DNA of 64,000 nt, taken from positions 62,001 through 126,000 of the forward strand of contig DLMJ01000016.1 in assembly GCA_002479255.1 (NCBI GenBank), read 5' to 3'. Position numbers and translations under genes: made by a program. How positions within the stretch are numbered: the stretch's first letter is position 1; each line of letters begins with the position of its first letter. Origin of the DNA: Candidatus Binatus soli. GTDB lineage: Bacteria; Desulfobacterota; Binatia; Binatales; Binataceae. Under the pieces are notes generated by a model, which saw only the letters and a list, made by a program, of their open reading frames with translations, searched no databases and was not told the DNA's origin. Shown piece by piece: positions 44,394-53,611 of the stretch.

Positions 44394-44998
44394 GCAACTT
44401 CATCGTGCGCAGGATCGCGTCCATCGCGATCGTAATCGCGCTCGCGGCTGCGTGCTCGGGATGCGCGGCGGGCGCCGCCAGCATGGTGAGCACGGTTGTC
44501 CCGATGGTCGCCGCCGGCAGTGCCCAGGTCATCGGCTCCCAGGTTGCGATGAGAGAGTCCGGCGGCACCGGAGCTTCCAAAGACGACAACGCCGACAAAT
44601 GCGATCAACTGCTGCGCGTTCCGCCCGGCGTCGAGGAAGTCCGCAAGAACAAAGACGGGTTCATCGAGTCACGCCAGTGGAAGGTTTCTGAAAACTCCGG
44701 CGGTACGGCCTGGATGTTCGTTCGCACCAAAGAAGCGCCCAAGGACGGCTGGCAGCCCAAACCCGACATCGCCAAGCTGCTCTTCAATCCGCCGCTCTAT
44801 CAGGTGCTCGAGCCCGACAAGCCGGAATATCTCGCCTACGCTCCCGCCGACGTTGTTAACGTTTCCGACAGCGAGCAGTTTGACTCGATGACCGGGGCGT
44901 TCGGCTCCGGCATCGGAACGTTCAAGTGGCGCGATCGTTCCTACAGTTACGTGCTGGTCAAGGAACTTCCCTGCTTCAAACCAGCGCCGGAGAAGTGA
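44390..44998 (+). CDS. Exported protein, probable lipoprotein, hypothetical
   Basis: A 202-residue protein with a signal peptide and a cysteine-rich end (AAACSGCAAG), so a lipid anchor is possible. The mature part has VRKNKDGFIESRQWKVSENSGGTAWMFVRTKEAP and no recognised family. The GTG start overlaps the methyltransferase TGA by 4 bases (GTGA), implying translational coupling. Confidence 0.75.
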   Translation: MSNFIVRRIASIAIVIALAAACSGCAAGAASMVSTVVPMVAAGSAQVIGSQVAMRESGGTGASKDDNADKCDQLLRVPPGVEEVRKNKDGFIESRQWKVSENSGGTAWMFVRTKEAPKDGWQPKPDIAKLLFNPPLYQVLEPDKPEYLAYAPADVVNVSDSEQFDSMTGAFGSGIGTFKWRDRSYSYVLVKELPCFKPAPEK

Positions 44999-45963
44999 AT
45001 TCGATTTCGTTCCATCCGTCGCGCCCGATGCGATCCCGGCTACGAGTGATCGCCGCCGTTGCCCTGTTTTCGCTGGCGCTGTTTGCCGCGAGGTCGTACT
45101 CTCTGGACATGAACGCCGCGCCCGGCCATTCGCATCCGCGTCTCGAGCCCGCGTCGTGGCGCGACAACTCGCTCACGATCGCAAACCTTGGCCACGCCGC
45201 CCTGCTCATGAATTTTTTCGGCACGCGCGTACTTTCCGACCCAACCCTGTTCTCGCGCGTCGGCATGTCGATCGACTCGATCCTCACGATCGGACCAAAA
45301 CGATTCGTCGATCCTCCGTTGACTCCCGCGCAATTGCAGCACATCGACCTCATTCTGATCACGCACGCACACATGGATCATCTCGACCTGCCGTCGCTCG
45401 AGGCTCTGCCCAAGAGCGCGGTCGTGGTCGCATGCGATCAGTGCGCGAAGCTGATCGCGCCGCTCGGCTTCAACGATGTCCGCGAACTCAAGTGGGGCGA
45501 GACGACCATTGTCAAAGGACTCACCATCCGCGCGATGGGCGCGCGGCACTGGGGTCGGCGATGGCCTCCGTTCGGCGAAGGCTACGGCTTCAACAGTTAC
45601 GTGCTGGAAAAAAACGGCCGCCGGATGCTGCTCGCCTGCGACAGCGCCCAGACCGATCTCTTCGCGAGCCTCGCATCGACGCCGCCCGACGTGGCGGCCT
45701 TCTCGATCGGCGCCTACGACCCGTGGATCTACAATCATGCAAACCCCGAACAGGTCTGGGCGATGTTCCAGCAGACGCGCGCCCGCTACCTCATTCCCAT
45801 TCACTGGGGCACGTTCAGGCTGTCGAAGGAGCCGATGCAAGAACCGCTGCAACGACTAATCGCCGCCGCCGGCAGCCAGCAGGATCGAATCGTGATACGT
45901 CAAATCGGCGCAACCTGGACTATGCCCGCCTCGATCGAGATGCATCGGGCGGCCGGCCGCTGA
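44995..45963 (+). CDS. Exported MBL-fold metallo-hydrolase
   Basis: A metallo-beta-lactamase-fold hydrolase of the UlaG/NAPE-PLD-like type. The metal motif is ITHAHMDHLDLP; IHWGTF supplies a later His. A signal peptide, RLRVIAAVALFSLALFAARS, lies near the N-terminus. The start is uncertain: a GTG at 44995 overlaps the previous stop (GTGA), matching the coupling of the two upstream genes, while an ATG at 45028 would begin directly at the signal peptide. Substrate unknown; phospholipid-type substrates are possible for this fold. Confidence 0.82.
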   Translation: MNSISFHPSRPMRSRLRVIAAVALFSLALFAARSYSLDMNAAPGHSHPRLEPASWRDNSLTIANLGHAALLMNFFGTRVLSDPTLFSRVGMSIDSILTIGPKRFVDPPLTPAQLQHIDLILITHAHMDHLDLPSLEALPKSAVVVACDQCAKLIAPLGFNDVRELKWGETTIVKGLTIRAMGARHWGRRWPPFGEGYGFNSYVLEKNGRRMLLACDSAQTDLFASLASTPPDVAAFSIGAYDPWIYNHANPEQVWAMFQQTRARYLIPIHWGTFRLSKEPMQEPLQRLIAAAGSQQDRIVIRQIGATWTMPASIEMHRAAGR

Positions 45964-46066
45964 AGGATTGTTCATAGCCGAGTGCGGCGGGACTATTCAA
46001 GAATAAAACTGTGTGTTAGCTTTTTAACTGCGAACGGTTCATGGCTGATAGCGGGGAGGAAGGTCG

Positions 46067-46960
46067 TTGATTGCGAAGCCTGAACTGGCGCCCTTTGCGT
46101 CCGATCTCGATGAGGGTGCTCCATTCCTCAAATGGGCAGGAGGCAAGACGCAACTCCTGTCTCAACTTGAGAGATTCCTGCCTGACGACTTCAACGCCTA
46201 CGCAGAGCCGTTCGTCGGAAGCGGCGCACTCTTCTTTCATCTCCGTAGGACGCGCGGTTTTTTCCCCGCCATTCTCGCTGATTCCAACCCGGAACTAGTG
46301 AATGCCTATATCATCGTGCGAGATAAGTTGGAGCAACTGCTCCCGTTACTACAGGAGCACCAGCAATCGCACGGAAAGGAGCACTATTACCACGTTCGGC
46401 AACAGAAGCCCGGGGAATTGGGAGATGTCGAACGCGCTGCCCGTCTGATTTATCTCAACAAAACGTGTTTCAATGGCTTGTATCGGGTTAATTCGGAAGG
46501 TCAGTTCAACGTCCCGATCGGTTCGTATGTAAAGCCCCGGATCTTTGACGAAGAGAGCCTTCGCGCTGCGAGCGATTCGCTGCAACAGACAACTTTTCTT
46601 CAGTGCGACTTTGCTGAAATCGAAAGCCATGTCTCGTCGGCCGATTTTGTCTATTTCGATCCTCCGTATTACCCAGTGTCCGGAACTGCCAGCTTTACCG
46701 GCTACGCCATGCGCAATCCTATGTCTCAGCGCACCAGAGGAAATGTCTTTGGAGTAGATGATCAGCAGAGGCTCTCGGTCACCTTCGCGAAACTTGCCGC
46801 CAGAGGAAGCTCCGTGATGCTGAGCAACAGCGATACGCGTCGAATCCGCGTGCTGTATCGAGACTTCCAAATCGAAAAAGTCAAAGCGCGCCGCGCCATA
46901 AATTGCAACGGTGCGAAGAGAGGGGTCGTAGACGAAGTTGTAATCCTCAGCAAACAATAG
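46067..46960 (+). CDS. Dam/DpnII-type adenine-N6 DNA methyltransferase
   Basis: A 297-residue D12-class adenine methylase of a restriction-modification system. Motifs are PFLKWAGGKTQL (19-30), the SAM-binding AEPFVGSGALFF (46-57), LNKTCFNGLYRVN (130-142) and the catalytic DPPYYP (198-203). Relatives such as DpnM and Dam methylate GATC, the likely target here by homology. TTG start at 46067 follows GGAGGAAGG. GC is about 50 percent against about 65-70 in neighbours, so it is probably imported. A nuclease gene follows 18 bases later. Confidence 0.92.
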   Translation: MIAKPELAPFASDLDEGAPFLKWAGGKTQLLSQLERFLPDDFNAYAEPFVGSGALFFHLRRTRGFFPAILADSNPELVNAYIIVRDKLEQLLPLLQEHQQSHGKEHYYHVRQQKPGELGDVERAARLIYLNKTCFNGLYRVNSEGQFNVPIGSYVKPRIFDEESLRAASDSLQQTTFLQCDFAEIESHVSSADFVYFDPPYYPVSGTASFTGYAMRNPMSQRTRGNVFGVDDQQRLSVTFAKLAARGSSVMLSNSDTRRIRVLYRDFQIEKVKARRAINCNGAKRGVVDEVVILSKQ

Positions 46961-46978
46961 CCAATAGGATCCAACCGT

Positions 46979-47860
46979 ATGAAGATTTCATCGCTTGACG
47001 TGCCGCAGGCCGACACCCTTGATCTGGTCGTCAAGCTCCTCGCAGTACTGTGGAATGACGAATCGCAGAACAAAGAGAAAATTGCGAAAGAGTTAGGAAT
47101 TGTCCGGCGCCAAGTCGATTACTACGAGCATGCCGCAAGAATACTCGGTCTAGCTGTGATAGGCGGTGGAACAGTCCAGTTTACAGACGCGGGAAAGGCC
47201 TTGATGGAAGCGACCCGTGTGCAGGACCGCAGACGACTCCTGAAAGAGGCTGTGTTGAACACGCCAATCATTAGGTCGCTATTGCGTGATCGACGCCCTG
47301 AGGAACTTAGCCAAGTGGTTGTATCGCAATTTCTGCGAGAGAAGTCGACGTCATCTGGAGCGACCATTCCGCGAAGAGCTCGGACGATACGTACTTGGAT
47401 AAGAGATGTTTCAGATTTTGATCCACTGGATCCGTCATCTCTCGCTAGAAAGGCCGCTGCAGATGCAAATGAAGAATACGCGGCTTATCGCGGACGAGAG
47501 GAAGGACCCATACATAGAGGCCTCAAAATGGCCATCTCTCAAGATCCATTGCGTCACTTGGGCGAACGCTTGACCCTGATTCAGGTCGAGTATCCTTTTC
47601 CGACCAATGATAGAGCGGACGTTTTGTTTCTAGATGAGAAGAAACGATTCTATGTCGTGGAAGTAGAGGTCGACGTTGGACCCCACGATTTGCCAGGCCT
47701 TCTTCAGGCTGTCAAATACAAACATATGCTAGCTGTAATTCATGGCCTGTCGGCGGACGCGGTAAGAGGCGTGCTGGTTGCACGCAATATCGACCCAGCC
47801 ATCGAGTTGCGCGCCAACCTCTATGATATCGAATGTAAGCGCGTTCCCACCATCATCTAA
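46979..47860 (+). CDS. Putative restriction endonuclease partner (winged helix + PD-(D/E)xK-like)
   Basis: A 293-residue protein. An N-terminal winged-helix-like segment (about 15-80, KLLAVLWNDESQNKEKIAKELGI) precedes a linker and a C-terminal PD-(D/E)xK-like nuclease fold. The key pattern is D214 in NDRADVLFLDE, then E228-V-E230 in VVEVEVD, and a QAVKYKHM helix. The last motif reads ExE, not the usual ExK, which is unusual. It is next to the GATC-type methylase and has the same low GC, so I call it the cognate nuclease; activity is inferred. Confidence 0.72.
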   Translation: MKISSLDVPQADTLDLVVKLLAVLWNDESQNKEKIAKELGIVRRQVDYYEHAARILGLAVIGGGTVQFTDAGKALMEATRVQDRRRLLKEAVLNTPIIRSLLRDRRPEELSQVVVSQFLREKSTSSGATIPRRARTIRTWIRDVSDFDPLDPSSLARKAAADANEEYAAYRGREEGPIHRGLKMAISQDPLRHLGERLTLIQVEYPFPTNDRADVLFLDEKKRFYVVEVEVDVGPHDLPGLLQAVKYKHMLAVIHGLSADAVRGVLVARNIDPAIELRANLYDIECKRVPTII

Positions 47861-47887
47861 GCGAATCGGCACTCTCACCACCTATCG

Positions 47888-49501
47888 TCAGACACGCTTG
47901 CGCTTCTTGGCAAGATAATCGACCAGCATGTATTCGCCGAGACGGTCGGGACGGGTGAACAGCGCGCGGCCTCGATTGATCTGCGTCATCTTGTCCACGA
48001 ATGCGCGCAGACTCGGCGAATCGTCAAGCATGAACGTGTTGATCGTGATTCCCTGGCGCGTGATCCGCTCGACTTCCTTCAGCGTCTCCTGCGCGGCGCG
48101 CATGCTGATGCCGCCGAACGACAGCGGCCATTCGCAGTACAGCCGCTTGTTCAGGAAGTACGCGGTCGGCTGCCCGTCGGTGATCACGATGATGTGCTGA
48201 TTGCGTGACGGATGGCGCCCCAGCAAATCCGAAGCGAGCCGCAACCCGTCCTGCAGGTTGGTGAACGGATCGCCCATGTTCCACGACGCTTCGGCCAGAT
48301 CCTTGAGCTTCAACTCAACCGCGCGCGTATAAAAACCGACGATCGCAAAAAAGTCGCGCGGGAACTTCGAACGAATCAGCGTCTCCATCGCCATCGCGAC
48401 TTTCTTCGCCGCCGCAAATCGCCCTTCCCAGCTCATCGACCACGACATGTCCAGACACAGCACCGTCGACGAGGAACTGGCGTAATCGCTTTCGTAAATC
48501 TCGAAATCTTCCGGCCGCAGCTCCAGCGGAACGCCCGCCTTGCGCGCCAGCGCATGCTTCAGCGTCGCGACCAGGTTCAGATTCAGCGGATCGCCGAACG
48601 CGTACGGCTTGGTCTGCTCCGGACGCATCTCGGTGACGCCGCGATGGTCGGTCAGGTGGCCGCCCGAACGGTCCTTCAACAGGTTCTGGTAAATGTCGCG
48701 CAGCGCCAGTTGCCCGATTCGCCGCACGCCCCTGGGCGAGAGCTGGAAATGATCGCCCTTCGGCGCCATGTAGCCCGACTGCGTCAGCAGCACCATCACC
48801 TGCCTGAGATTTTGAAAATCTTTGCCGGCCTGCTGGCCTAAAATCTGCTGCAGGTCTTCCATCGAGATCGTGTCGAAGTTGCCCGACATCAGGTCCTGTT
48901 CGAGCTGGCGCATCCGCTCCATTTCGCGCATCAACCGGAGCGCGTCGTCATAGCCGAGACTCTTCGGACCGTGGAACATGTGCTGATTGCGATCGCGGAA
49001 ATTCTCGAGGTCGCGGATATTTTCATATTCCTCGAGCAGCGCGTCGAAGTCCGCCTTCGCCTGCGCGTCCTCGAATTCGTGGCTCTCCAGCTTGCGCATC
49101 GCCTCCGACAGCCGCCGCGGCATGCGCGACAACTCGCGCTGTTTTTCCTCGACGCCGGGCTTTTGCCCTTTGAGCGATTCCAGCTTGGCCCGCTCGCGAT
49201 TCAAAATGTCCTCGAGCTTCTGCTCCATCTCGGAGAGCGCGTTCTTCAGGTTGAAGTCGCGATAGCGCTGGCGCATCTCCTGCCGCAGTTGCTCGATAAA
49301 CTCCTCCAGCCCCATCACCCGCACGCCGTCAAATTCCATTCCCTGCCGCATCATCCAGTCCATCGCCTGGCGCACGTCGTCGGTGAACGACAGATACTCC
49401 GCCAGCTTCTCGAACACCTTGTCGGCGTCGAGCTTGAGCCGCTGCGTCCCGTCCCACTGCGTGTAGCGGGTGCTGACCGTGCTCAATTCCCTGCGCGTCA
49501 T
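47888..49501 (-). CDS. VWA-domain protein (CoxE/ChlD-like partner)
   Basis: A 537-residue protein with a long charged N-terminal half rich in helical, probably coiled-coil segments (residues 70-235), and a C-terminal von Willebrand A domain. The MIDAS metal motif is D351-M-S-W-S355 in LCLDMSWSMSW. Its ATG overlaps the upstream ATPase gene stop by 4 bases (ATGA). Such pairs of MoxR/ChlI-type ATPase and VWA protein act as metal-insertion or remodelling complexes. The target is unknown. Confidence 0.88.
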   Translation of the reverse strand: MTRRELSTVSTRYTQWDGTQRLKLDADKVFEKLAEYLSFTDDVRQAMDWMMRQGMEFDGVRVMGLEEFIEQLRQEMRQRYRDFNLKNALSEMEQKLEDILNRERAKLESLKGQKPGVEEKQRELSRMPRRLSEAMRKLESHEFEDAQAKADFDALLEEYENIRDLENFRDRNQHMFHGPKSLGYDDALRLMREMERMRQLEQDLMSGNFDTISMEDLQQILGQQAGKDFQNLRQVMVLLTQSGYMAPKGDHFQLSPRGVRRIGQLALRDIYQNLLKDRSGGHLTDHRGVTEMRPEQTKPYAFGDPLNLNLVATLKHALARKAGVPLELRPEDFEIYESDYASSSSTVLCLDMSWSMSWEGRFAAAKKVAMAMETLIRSKFPRDFFAIVGFYTRAVELKLKDLAEASWNMGDPFTNLQDGLRLASDLLGRHPSRNQHIIVITDGQPTAYFLNKRLYCEWPLSFGGISMRAAQETLKEVERITRQGITINTFMLDDSPSLRAFVDKMTQINRGRALFTRPDRLGEYMLVDYLAKKRKRV

Positions 49502-50907
49502 GCGTGATAGGCGAAGCGCCCGCCCTGGCGATCCTTGTTGAGCTTCTGATGCAGATGCAGGCCCTCGAAAATAAACTCGCTCGCCGCCGCCATCAGCCCC
49601 GGCGTCTCGAACGGTCCCAGCAGCGCGATCACTTCGCGCAGTCCCGTCACTTCGCGCAGCGGCTCCATGTATTCCGACGACGGCGCGCTGTCCGAAACCT
49701 CGACCCCCCAGCCCTGCTCGAAGTAGCTCGAGACCTTCTTCAAGTCGTCGAGCTTCAAATACCTGTCGAAAACCTTCAGCACCGCGCGGTTGATCAGCCG
49801 CTCGATCAAATCGTCTTCCTTCTTGTCTTCGCCGACGTACTCGAGCTCGATCTTCCCGGCTGTCGACGCGTACAGCGAATGCAAATCCGAAATCCGCGGC
49901 ACGATCTCGTTCTCCGCGTTTCGCACCGCGCGCTTCTCCGCGTTGGAAATCGCCGATTCGAAATTGTTGATCGTAACGCGCACCGACACCCCCGACGATT
50001 GGTTGATCTCGTTCGACGCCCTCGCCTCGAACGTAATCTGCGCCAGGATGTCCTTCATGAACTGCGGAATCCGCACCTCCACGCCCGTGCGCGGCAGATG
50101 CGCCGCTTCCTGCTCCATGATCGCTATCTCGTGCTCGATCGTCTTCGGATAATGGGTGCGAATCTGGACGTCGAAACGATCCTTGAGCGGCGTGATAATT
50201 CGCCCGCGCGATGTGTAGTCCTCCGGATTCGCGCTCGCCACGAACACCACATCGACCGCCAGCCGAATCTTGTAGCCCTTGATCTGGACGTCCTTCTCTT
50301 CCATCAGGTTGAACAGTCCGACTTGCACTTTCTCAGTCAGGTCGGGCAGCTCGTTGATGGCGAAGATGCCGCGATTGGTGCGCGGGATCAGTCCGTAATG
50401 GATCGTTTCCTCGTCGGCCAGGTAGCGCCCCTCGGCCACTTTGATCGGATCGATCTCTCCGATTAGGTCCGCCACCGAAACGTCGGGCGTCGCGAGCTTC
50501 TCCGCGTATCGGCTGTCGCGTCCGATCCATCCAATCTCGAGCGCGTCGCCTTTTTCTTCCTTCAGCTTCACGCATCGGCGGCATATCGGCGAATACGGAT
50601 CGTCGCTGATTTCGCATCCCGCGACCACCGGCACATATTCGTCCAGCAATCCGACCAGCGATCTTATTATTCGCGACTTCGCCTGCCCGCGCTCGCCGAG
50701 AAAAATCATATGATGTCCCGCGAGCACGCCGTTCTCGATCTCCGGAATTACCGTCTCTTCATAGCCCACGATCCCCGGCAGGATTTGCTCCTTGCTGCGC
50801 AGCCGCTCGAGCAAATTCTTGCGCATCTCCATCCGCACCGGCATGGTCTGGTAGCCCGCGCTCTTGAGTTCGCCCAGCGTCCGGATTTTCAGCAGTCTTT
50901 CATTCAT
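49498..50907 (-). CDS. MoxR/ChlI-like AAA+ ATPase
   Basis: A 469-residue AAA+ ATPase with a variant Walker A GERGQAKS (71-78), the Walker B area INELPDL and the arginine-bearing RIITPLKDRFDVQI. An uncommon cysteine cluster, VAGCEISDDPYSPICRRCVKLKEEKGD (about 96-122), suggests bound metal. It is coupled to the VWA gene by ATGA. I assign the MoxR/magnesium chelatase-like family but not a chelatase: no other chlorophyll gene is adjacent. Confidence 0.88.
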   Translation of the reverse strand: MNERLLKIRTLGELKSAGYQTMPVRMEMRKNLLERLRSKEQILPGIVGYEETVIPEIENGVLAGHHMIFLGERGQAKSRIIRSLVGLLDEYVPVVAGCEISDDPYSPICRRCVKLKEEKGDALEIGWIGRDSRYAEKLATPDVSVADLIGEIDPIKVAEGRYLADEETIHYGLIPRTNRGIFAINELPDLTEKVQVGLFNLMEEKDVQIKGYKIRLAVDVVFVASANPEDYTSRGRIITPLKDRFDVQIRTHYPKTIEHEIAIMEQEAAHLPRTGVEVRIPQFMKDILAQITFEARASNEINQSSGVSVRVTINNFESAISNAEKRAVRNAENEIVPRISDLHSLYASTAGKIELEYVGEDKKEDDLIERLINRAVLKVFDRYLKLDDLKKVSSYFEQGWGVEVSDSAPSSEYMEPLREVTGLREVIALLGPFETPGLMAAASEFIFEGLHLHQKLNKDRQGGRFAYHA

Positions 50908-50936
50908 CGCGAATCCCGCAGGTTGATTACTGGGTC

Positions 50937-51500
50937 TTAAGATAATTCAGCGCCGAGATTTTTGAAAATCGGGCGCAATTGTCCATAACCGTCTTCCAAA
51001 CTCTGTGATAGCACACGCGTCGAGGCAAGCACCGGCATAAAATTGTTGTCGCCGGCCCAGCGCGGAACGATATGCCAATGCATGTGCTCGGCGAATCCCG
51101 CCCCCGCGGCCAGGCCCAGGTTGGCGCCGACGTTAAACCCCGCCGGATGCAGACTCGCGCGCATCGCCTTTATCGACGCCGCAACCGCGTCGCCAAGCGC
51201 CGCTCGATCCGCTCGCGCCAGCAACTCCGGCGACGCGACATGGCTTCGCGGCGCCACCATGATATGTCCGTTGTTGTAGGGATATTTGTTGAGCATCACG
51301 AGCACGTCGCGATTCTCGAACAGAACCAGGCGTTCTCGTCGTTCAGCCTCGGACAGCTTGCCGAAACAGAAGATGCACGCCTGGTGGTCGGAGCGGATGC
51401 TGCGCAGATACTCGTACCGCCACGGCGCCCACAGCCGCAGACCTGCCGCGGAAGCCTCCGCCGCGTCGCGCCGCTTAGCGACCCGCTTCTTCGGCGCCAT
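50937..51500 (-). CDS. HIT-family hydrolase (Ap4A phosphorylase-like)
   Basis: A 187-residue HIT protein. The CxxC pair is in ACIFCFG, and the family HIT motif is HMHWHIVPRW. N-terminal residues are basic. Relatives include diadenosine polyphosphate phosphorylases and galactose-1-phosphate uridylyltransferases. The ATG at 51500 overlaps the end of ihfB by about 26 bases; the frame to 51557 is not needed. Confidence 0.88.
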   Translation of the reverse strand: MAPKKRVAKRRDAAEASAAGLRLWAPWRYEYLRSIRSDHQACIFCFGKLSEAERRERLVLFENRDVLVMLNKYPYNNGHIMVAPRSHVASPELLARADRAALGDAVAASIKAMRASLHPAGFNVGANLGLAAGAGFAEHMHWHIVPRWAGDNNFMPVLASTRVLSQSLEDGYGQLRPIFKNLGAELS

Positions 51501-51771
51501 TAACTTCGATTCGGAGTTCCTTGCCCGCCCGGAAGAACGGAATCTGCTTGGCGTCAACTCTGACCAACTGTCCGGTCTTGGGATTGCGGCCTTGCCGCGC
51601 GCGACGCTGCTTCACCGCGAAACTGCCGAAGCCGCGGATTTCGATCCGCTCGCCGCGCGTCAGCGAGTTGGCCATCGCGTCGAACATCGCATTCACGATC
51701 GTCTCTGACTCGCGATGCGTAAACTTCTGCCGGCGCGCCAGTAGTTCCTGGATGATTTCCCGCTTGGTCAT
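51475..51771 (-). CDS. ihfB: Integration host factor beta-type HU/IHF protein
   Basis: A 98-residue HU/IHF-family DNA-bending protein (MTKREIIQELLARR; RIEIRGFGSFAVKQRRARQGRNPKTGQ; the DNA-inserting Pro lies in RQGRNPKTG). The position downstream of rpsA is the classic place of ihfB. The ATG at 51771 is preferred over 51795, as the domain starts directly there. It overlaps the HIT gene. Confidence 0.93.
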   Translation of the reverse strand: MTKREIIQELLARRQKFTHRESETIVNAMFDAMANSLTRGERIEIRGFGSFAVKQRRARQGRNPKTGQLVRVDAKQIPFFRAGKELRIEVNGAEEAGR

Positions 51772-51819
51772 CGATCTCGCCGCCGTCCGCGCCACGCTCT
51801 GATCGAAGCCGCTCCCCGC

Positions 51820-53562
51820 CTAGCTGTTTTTGCCGCCGCGCGCCGCGCGCCGTTCGCCGTCATCGCGATCGAGCTTGAGCTCCTCGTTCAGGATATCTTC
51901 CATCGAGAACCGCGCCGCCTCATGCTCGCGCTTGAGGTAGGCCTGCATTTCCTCGCGCTCTTCGTGCTGCTTGAGCGCCTTGATAGACAGCCCTATCCGG
52001 CGCTCCTTCGGGTCGACTTGCACGACCAGCGCCTCCAGCTCGTCATCGACCTTGTACAGCGACGACGGCTTGTCCACTCGCTCGTTGCTGAGCTGCGAGA
52101 TATGGATCAGCCCTTCGATTCCTTCCTCGATCTCCACGAACACGCCGAAGTCCGCCACCGAACTGACCTTGCCATGAATTCGCGTGTTCAGCGGGTAACG
52201 CTCCGCCACCGTATCCCACGGGTCGGTCGAAAGCTGCTTGACGCCCAGGCTCACGCGCTCGTTCTCGACGTCGATTCCGAGCACCGTCGCCTCCAGCTCG
52301 TCGCCCTTCTTGCACACTTCGCTCGGATGCCGAATCTTCTTGGTCCACGACAAGTCCGAAATGTGCACGAGCCCGTCGATCCCCGGCTCGATCTCGACGA
52401 ACACTCCAAAGTCCGTGATCGACTTGACCTTGCCCTTGACCCGGCTGCCAATCGGATGCTTCTGCCCGAGTTCTTCCCACGGATTCGCCTCGGTCTGCTT
52501 GAGTCCGAGCGAAATTCTTCGATTCGCCTCGTCAACCCCGAGCACCTGCACTTCCACTAGGTCGCCTGAATTCACGACCTTCGACGGATGAACCGCACGC
52601 TTGCTCCAGCTCATCTCCGAGACGTGGATCAAACCCTCGACGCCCTTTTCGATCTCCACGAACGCGCCGTAGTCGGTCACGCTGACGACCTTGCCCTTGA
52701 TTCGCGTGCCCGGCGGATACGCTTCCGCCACCTTGGTCCACGGGTCGGGCATGATCTGCTTCATTCCCAGCGACACCCGCTCGCGTTCGGCGTCGTATTT
52801 CAGTACGACGACCTTGACCTTGTCCCCGACCTTCAATACTTCCGACGGATGCTGCAATCGGCCCCATGCCATGTCCGTGATATGCAGCAGCCCGTCGATT
52901 CCGCCCAAGTCGATGAACGCGCCGTAGTCGGTAATATTCTTCACGGTGCCTTCGAGGATCACGCCCTCTTCGAGCACCTTGAGCGTCTGTTCCTTGAGCG
53001 ATGCGCGCTCGCGCTCGAGCACGCTGCGCCGCGAGACCACCACGTTGCCGCGCGCGCGATTGAACTTCAGGATTCGGAAGCGGCCGCGCTGTCCCACGTA
53101 TCTGTCCAGATTGCGCGCCGGACGAATATCGACATGCGATCCCGGCAGGAACGCCGGCACCCCGATATCGACTTTCAGTCCGCCTTTGACTTTGCCGAGC
53201 ACCACGCCCTCGACCGGCGTCTCCGACTGAAACGCCTTGTCGAGTTCGCGCCAGACTTTGAACTTCTCGGCCTTCGCGTGCGAAAGCATCACCGTGCCGT
53301 TTTCGGTCTCGGCGCCTTCGAAATACACGTCAACCTCGTCGCCCTCCCTGACCGTCGGATGGCCCTCATGGTCAAGGAATTCGGCGAGGGGGACCTGCCC
53401 TTCGCACTTGTAGTTGATGTCGATGATGACGCTGTCGCGCGTGATCAGAAGCACTCTTCCAACCAGCACATCGCCGGGACGGGGAGCCTTTAAACTCTCT
53501 TCCATCAACGACTCAAAGTCATTTTCTCCTCCGCTCATCTGTTCAGGCAACGCTTTCTCCAT
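51820..53562 (-). CDS. rpsA: 30S ribosomal protein S1
   Basis: A 580-residue S1 protein with six S1 RNA-binding domains. Repeats are visible as GxVxxxxxxGxFVEIExGxxGLxHxSxxSW-type units in the last four copies. The first two domains are more diverged. S1 carries mRNA to the ribosome and supports initiation on weak leaders, which fits this genome's many GTG/TTG and overlap starts. It lies between cmk and ihfB. Confidence 0.97.
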   Translation of the reverse strand: MEKALPEQMSGGENDFESLMEESLKAPRPGDVLVGRVLLITRDSVIIDINYKCEGQVPLAEFLDHEGHPTVREGDEVDVYFEGAETENGTVMLSHAKAEKFKVWRELDKAFQSETPVEGVVLGKVKGGLKVDIGVPAFLPGSHVDIRPARNLDRYVGQRGRFRILKFNRARGNVVVSRRSVLERERASLKEQTLKVLEEGVILEGTVKNITDYGAFIDLGGIDGLLHITDMAWGRLQHPSEVLKVGDKVKVVVLKYDAERERVSLGMKQIMPDPWTKVAEAYPPGTRIKGKVVSVTDYGAFVEIEKGVEGLIHVSEMSWSKRAVHPSKVVNSGDLVEVQVLGVDEANRRISLGLKQTEANPWEELGQKHPIGSRVKGKVKSITDFGVFVEIEPGIDGLVHISDLSWTKKIRHPSEVCKKGDELEATVLGIDVENERVSLGVKQLSTDPWDTVAERYPLNTRIHGKVSSVADFGVFVEIEEGIEGLIHISQLSNERVDKPSSLYKVDDELEALVVQVDPKERRIGLSIKALKQHEEREEMQAYLKREHEAARFSMEDILNEELKLDRDDGERRAARGGKNS

Positions 53563-53611
53563 TTAGTGGGACCTTCCGGGACTTCGGGGCTGTGCAATCC
53601 TTACAACCGGG

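Noticed and set aside
47888..50907. Magnesium chelatase (ChlI/ChlD) for chlorophyll synthesis
   Set aside because: The ATPase and VWA pair fits the wider MoxR/VWA class. No chlorophyll gene is nearby, so the chelatase name is not supported.
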